DNA from: Luteitalea sp.
Lineage (GTDB): Bacteria; Acidobacteriota; Vicinamibacteria; Vicinamibacterales; Vicinamibacteraceae
Length of the DNA: 35,549 bases
Direction of reading: 5' to 3'
Assembly (NCBI GenBank): GCA_009377495.1
Contig: WHTZ01000067.1
Span: 1 to 35,549, forward strand
The position numbers and the translations under genes were made by a program. Numbering within the stretch: the first letter of the stretch is position 1; the number at the start of each line of letters is the position of its first letter. Below, piece by piece: positions 33,715-35,549 of the stretch. A model generated the notes under the pieces. The model searched no databases and was not told where the DNA came from. It saw only the letters and a program-made list of their open reading frames with translations.

Positions 33715-34750
33715 ACGATGTGCTCCCATCGCGGGAGTGACACGGTCGCCCGATAGTTGGAGTCGTTAGAGCTGGGGTTCCGAATCGGCGCGTACAGGCG
33801 CGTGCCGCTGAAGGGTCGATCCTGCGTGTAAATCCAGACGCGGTCCTGATCCCACAGAATGATTTCATCGCGTGCATCACCGGTCACATTGAGCACCTGG
33901 GAGGCGAGGTCGGGGTGACCGTCATCTGGGAACAGGACCACTCGCCGAAGTTGGCCGTCCACCATCCCGCCCTCCTGAACATTTCCGGAGAGCAGCGCGA
34001 ATTCTTGACCATCGCCGCGCCAGTTGACGGCCGTCAAGTGGCTCGATCCCGGAATCAACTCTTCCTGTGCCAGGATGTTCGCATCATGGTCGAGCAGCGT
34101 CACGATCCCAGGGTTCTTCCAGAAATTCGCAATCAGAATCTGCAGTCCCTTGCGCTCAGGTCGAAACTTTCCGACGCTCTGCGTTTGGGCATGACCCAGC
34201 CGGATGCGCTTCAGGATCGTTCGACGTCGACGCAGACGGCCGCGATGAATTCGTGATTGGCTTTTCGCTCTGGGGCCCAGAACATTCCCAAGGTCCGGGG
34301 CGATGCGTTTGACCACATCAGTTGTCTCACGGCGGTGACGCTCGATGGCGAGGTGCTGTGGCAAATCGGACCGCGTGCTCGGTCTCTGATGACGCCGTCA
34401 CGCGAAAATCTGCGAACCGCGCTGGGACATCGGCGGTCAGGCCAGCTTTGCCGCCGAGAATGGCTTCATCAGTCGCGTCAATGAGGAGCGTGTCATCCAC
34501 GAACGCCCGGATGCGCGACCCCGTATTTTCCACCTTGAGATCGTAGAAACGCGTCGTGTCATACGGGAATTCCGCAGATCCCAGCTCGCGCCAGTCGGCC
34601 ACACGGAATTTCTTCTCGAGGGGCAGCTTACGAGCGAGTCTGGCTCGTGTGCCTCCGGTCAGCGCGAAGAGATAGTAGGAGCGGTTCGTATGGTTAGCTG
34701 CTGCGTGTTTGAGAATTCGCGAACGCATGATATTCTGATTGATAGAACAT
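33708..34750 (-). pseudogene. FG-GAP/rhamnogalacturonan-lyase-like gene broken by a small inversion
   Basis: Minus-strand coding remains at both ends. The upstream part (about 34750-34395) encodes a LamG-like piece (WRELGSAEFPYDTTRFYDLK, TGSRIRAFVDDTLLIDATDE, LTADVPARFADFRVTAS). The downstream part (about 34195-33708) encodes LGHAQTQSVGKFRPERKGLQ, GIVTLLDHDANILAQEELIP, GSSHLTAVNWRGDGQEFALL and DQDRVWIYTQDRPFSGTRLY, ending at 33708. Between them, on the plus strand, 34218-34375 encodes FDVDADGRDEFVIGFSLWGP and, after a frame change, FDHISCLTAVTLDGEVLWQI. That is the type of sequence expected in the missing centre. The N-terminal signal sequence is also lost. The parts are recognisable as a polysaccharide-associated beta-propeller protein. 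Confidence 0.6.
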
Positions 34751-34802
34751 ACTCTATACAAGAGAACTTATGCTTGACACCGCGCAGCACCCGTGCGATA
34801 TA
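34732..34802 (+). promoter_or_regulatory. Tandem operator and promoter (site E)
   Basis: This is the best-conserved copy: ATTCT-N7-AGAAC (34732-34748) and ACTCT-N7-AGAAC (34751-34767), 19 bp apart, followed after 6 bp by TTGACA (34774-34779). GATATA (34797-34802) lies 17 bp further as a -10, inside a GATATAGGGT sequence. It faces the F5/8-type gene. Confidence 0.75.
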
Positions 34803-34893
34803 GGGTGCACTGAACATTGACAGACCGACCCGGCAGCCCACCGCCCGGCCCTGACAATCCGCCAGCGTGACTCGTGAGGAGGAGGGAACGACG

Positions 34894-34944
34894 ATGCCCC
34901 ACACCCGATATCTGCGTAGGTCGTTTCCATGCGAGATATCCTGA
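34894..34944 (+). CDS. Possible 16-residue leader ORF
   Basis: The strongest Shine-Dalgarno in this area (GAGGAGGAGGG) precedes ATG 34894, which encodes only MPHTRYLRRSFPCEIS. Its TGA stop (34942-34944) is 2 bp before the ATG at 34947 inside the next gene's signal-peptide region. It may couple translation to that start, or be the original gene start separated from the body by a frameshift. Confidence 0.35.
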   Translation: MPHTRYLRRSFPCEIS

Positions 34945-35549
34945 CCATGGTGATACCGCGGCGTCTTGTGTGGGTGGTCATCGTGTGCCTCGCGATCCTC
35001 TCGGCCGCGCTCCGGGCGCAGAATGGCGATGGTGGGACTCACGCGCTGGAAGTCGCGGCGGTCATGGCCAGCGCGACGTTCCCGCCCCGCCACACGCCCG
35101 AGCAGGTGCTGGACGGGGATCTCAACACGCGCTGGTCGGCGAGAGGCGACGGCCAGTGGATCCAGTTCGACCTCGGGGCCATGTACCGGGTCACGGAGAT
35201 TAAGATCGCCTGGTGGCTGGGCGATGGGCACATCACGTTCTTCGACATCGAGACGTCTATGGACGGCACGAGCTGGACGCCGCTATTCACGGGCGCCTCG
35301 AGCGGTGCGACCCGGGCGCTCGAAGCCTACGACGTCGTCGACAGCGAGACCCGCTACATCCGGATCGTTGGGCACGGCAGCAATCGACTGGACGATTGGA
35401 TTGGGGTCACCGAGGTCGAGATCTGGGGAGACGCCACCAACGTCCTATTGAGTGAGGCGTTCGAGGATAACAACTTCGCCGACCGAGGCTGGTACGACAA
35501 CACGAGCTACGAAGTCACCACGGCCGAGCATGCGCCGGGGGAGAGCACC
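34929..35549 (+). CDS. Exported F5/8-type (discoidin) carbohydrate-binding protein, partial at the window edge
   Basis: The frame is open from ATG 34929 to the end of the window (207 residues seen). A signal peptide (PRRLVWVVIVCLAILSAALR, cleaved near RAQ) is followed by an F5/8 type C domain at about 40-170: PEQVLDGDLNTRWSARGDGQ, WIQFDLGAMYRVTEIKIAWW, FFDIETSMDGTSWTPLFTG, RYIRIVGHGSNRLDDWIGVT and EVEIWG. A second domain begins at about 178 (LSEAFEDNNFADRGWYDNTS). This domain pair is usual at the front of polysaccharide lyases and other large exported enzymes. The actual start may be 34947, just after the leader ORF; the catalytic part lies outside the window. Tandem operator E is upstream. 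Confidence 0.8.
   Translation, partial: MRDILTMVIPRRLVWVVIVCLAILSAALRAQNGDGGTHALEVAAVMASATFPPRHTPEQVLDGDLNTRWSARGDGQWIQFDLGAMYRVTEIKIAWWLGDGHITFFDIETSMDGTSWTPLFTGASSGATRALEAYDVVDSETRYIRIVGHGSNRLDDWIGVTEVEIWGDATNVLLSEAFEDNNFADRGWYDNTSYEVTTAEHAPGEST

Noticed and set aside
34195..34400. Programmed invertible switch (phase variation) as explanation of the inverted segment
   Set aside because: I could not find matching inverted repeats at the two edges and no recombinase gene is nearby; a one-off rearrangement is more likely.

Overview
The window looks like high-GC DNA from an Acidobacteriota genome, probably a soil Vicinamibacteria-type member. This rests on two Oar-like TonB-dependent receptors with an N-terminal carboxypeptidase-regulatory-like domain, the abundance of exported carbohydrate-active proteins (PL26/YetA-like, GH172, formylglycine sulfatases, FG-GAP/VCBS and F5/8-type proteins), GGGGACAGG-type palindromes, and the general gene style. 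I see no rRNA, tRNA, CRISPR array, phage or complete insertion sequence.

Layout. (1) 1-4813: the left edge carries a decayed epimerase remnant and a partial reading frame, then a frameshifted exo-rhamnogalacturonan-lyase-like gene (625-4259, minus) and a regulated promoter leading into a truncated exported ORF. (2) 4814-8761, minus: an MlaE-MlaF-MlaD lipid-transport operon with a BON-domain lipoprotein/barrel gene upstream. (3) 8869-10740: an ArsR gene with a clear operator, then a graveyard of truncated genes (SRPBCC, Gfo/Idh, AraC cupin part, DUF1772) around one small intact exported protein. (4) 10735-18121: a LacI regulator with a perfect 30-bp inverted repeat inside its frame, divergent from a TonB receptor, a conserved exported protein and a GH172 enzyme. 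(5) 18129-20439: an exported TPR protein and a Phd/VapC toxin-antitoxin pair. (6) 20672-25229, minus: an operon of MFS transporter, truncated dehydrogenase, MetE-like protein and enolase-superfamily protein. (7) 25542-29737: toxin-antitoxin debris, a lipoprotein sulfatase divergent from an IclR regulator, orphan promoters with sulfatase debris, and a GNAT protein. (8) 29749-35549: an internally deleted TonB receptor, a lyase-like exported protein, a VCBS-repeat protein, a gene broken by a small inversion, and the start of an F5/8-type protein.

How it fits together. Regions 1, 6, 7 and 8 share a promoter architecture. Two imperfect palindromes of the form RTTCT-N7-AGAAY are spaced exactly 19 bp apart, usually 6-7 bp upstream of a TTGACA -35 box. 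I find seven tandem copies and one single copy. This implies one regulon for polysaccharide (pectin/uronate-like) use, plausibly controlled by the IclR protein in the window. The LacI locus appears to be a second sugar module with its own AAACGTTT operators.

The most unusual feature is the pattern of decay. Several genes keep their native start and native C-terminal end but have lost the middle, while their promoters remain recognisable. This is either real deletional decay of a redundant polysaccharide locus or an assembly artefact, and read mapping would decide it.
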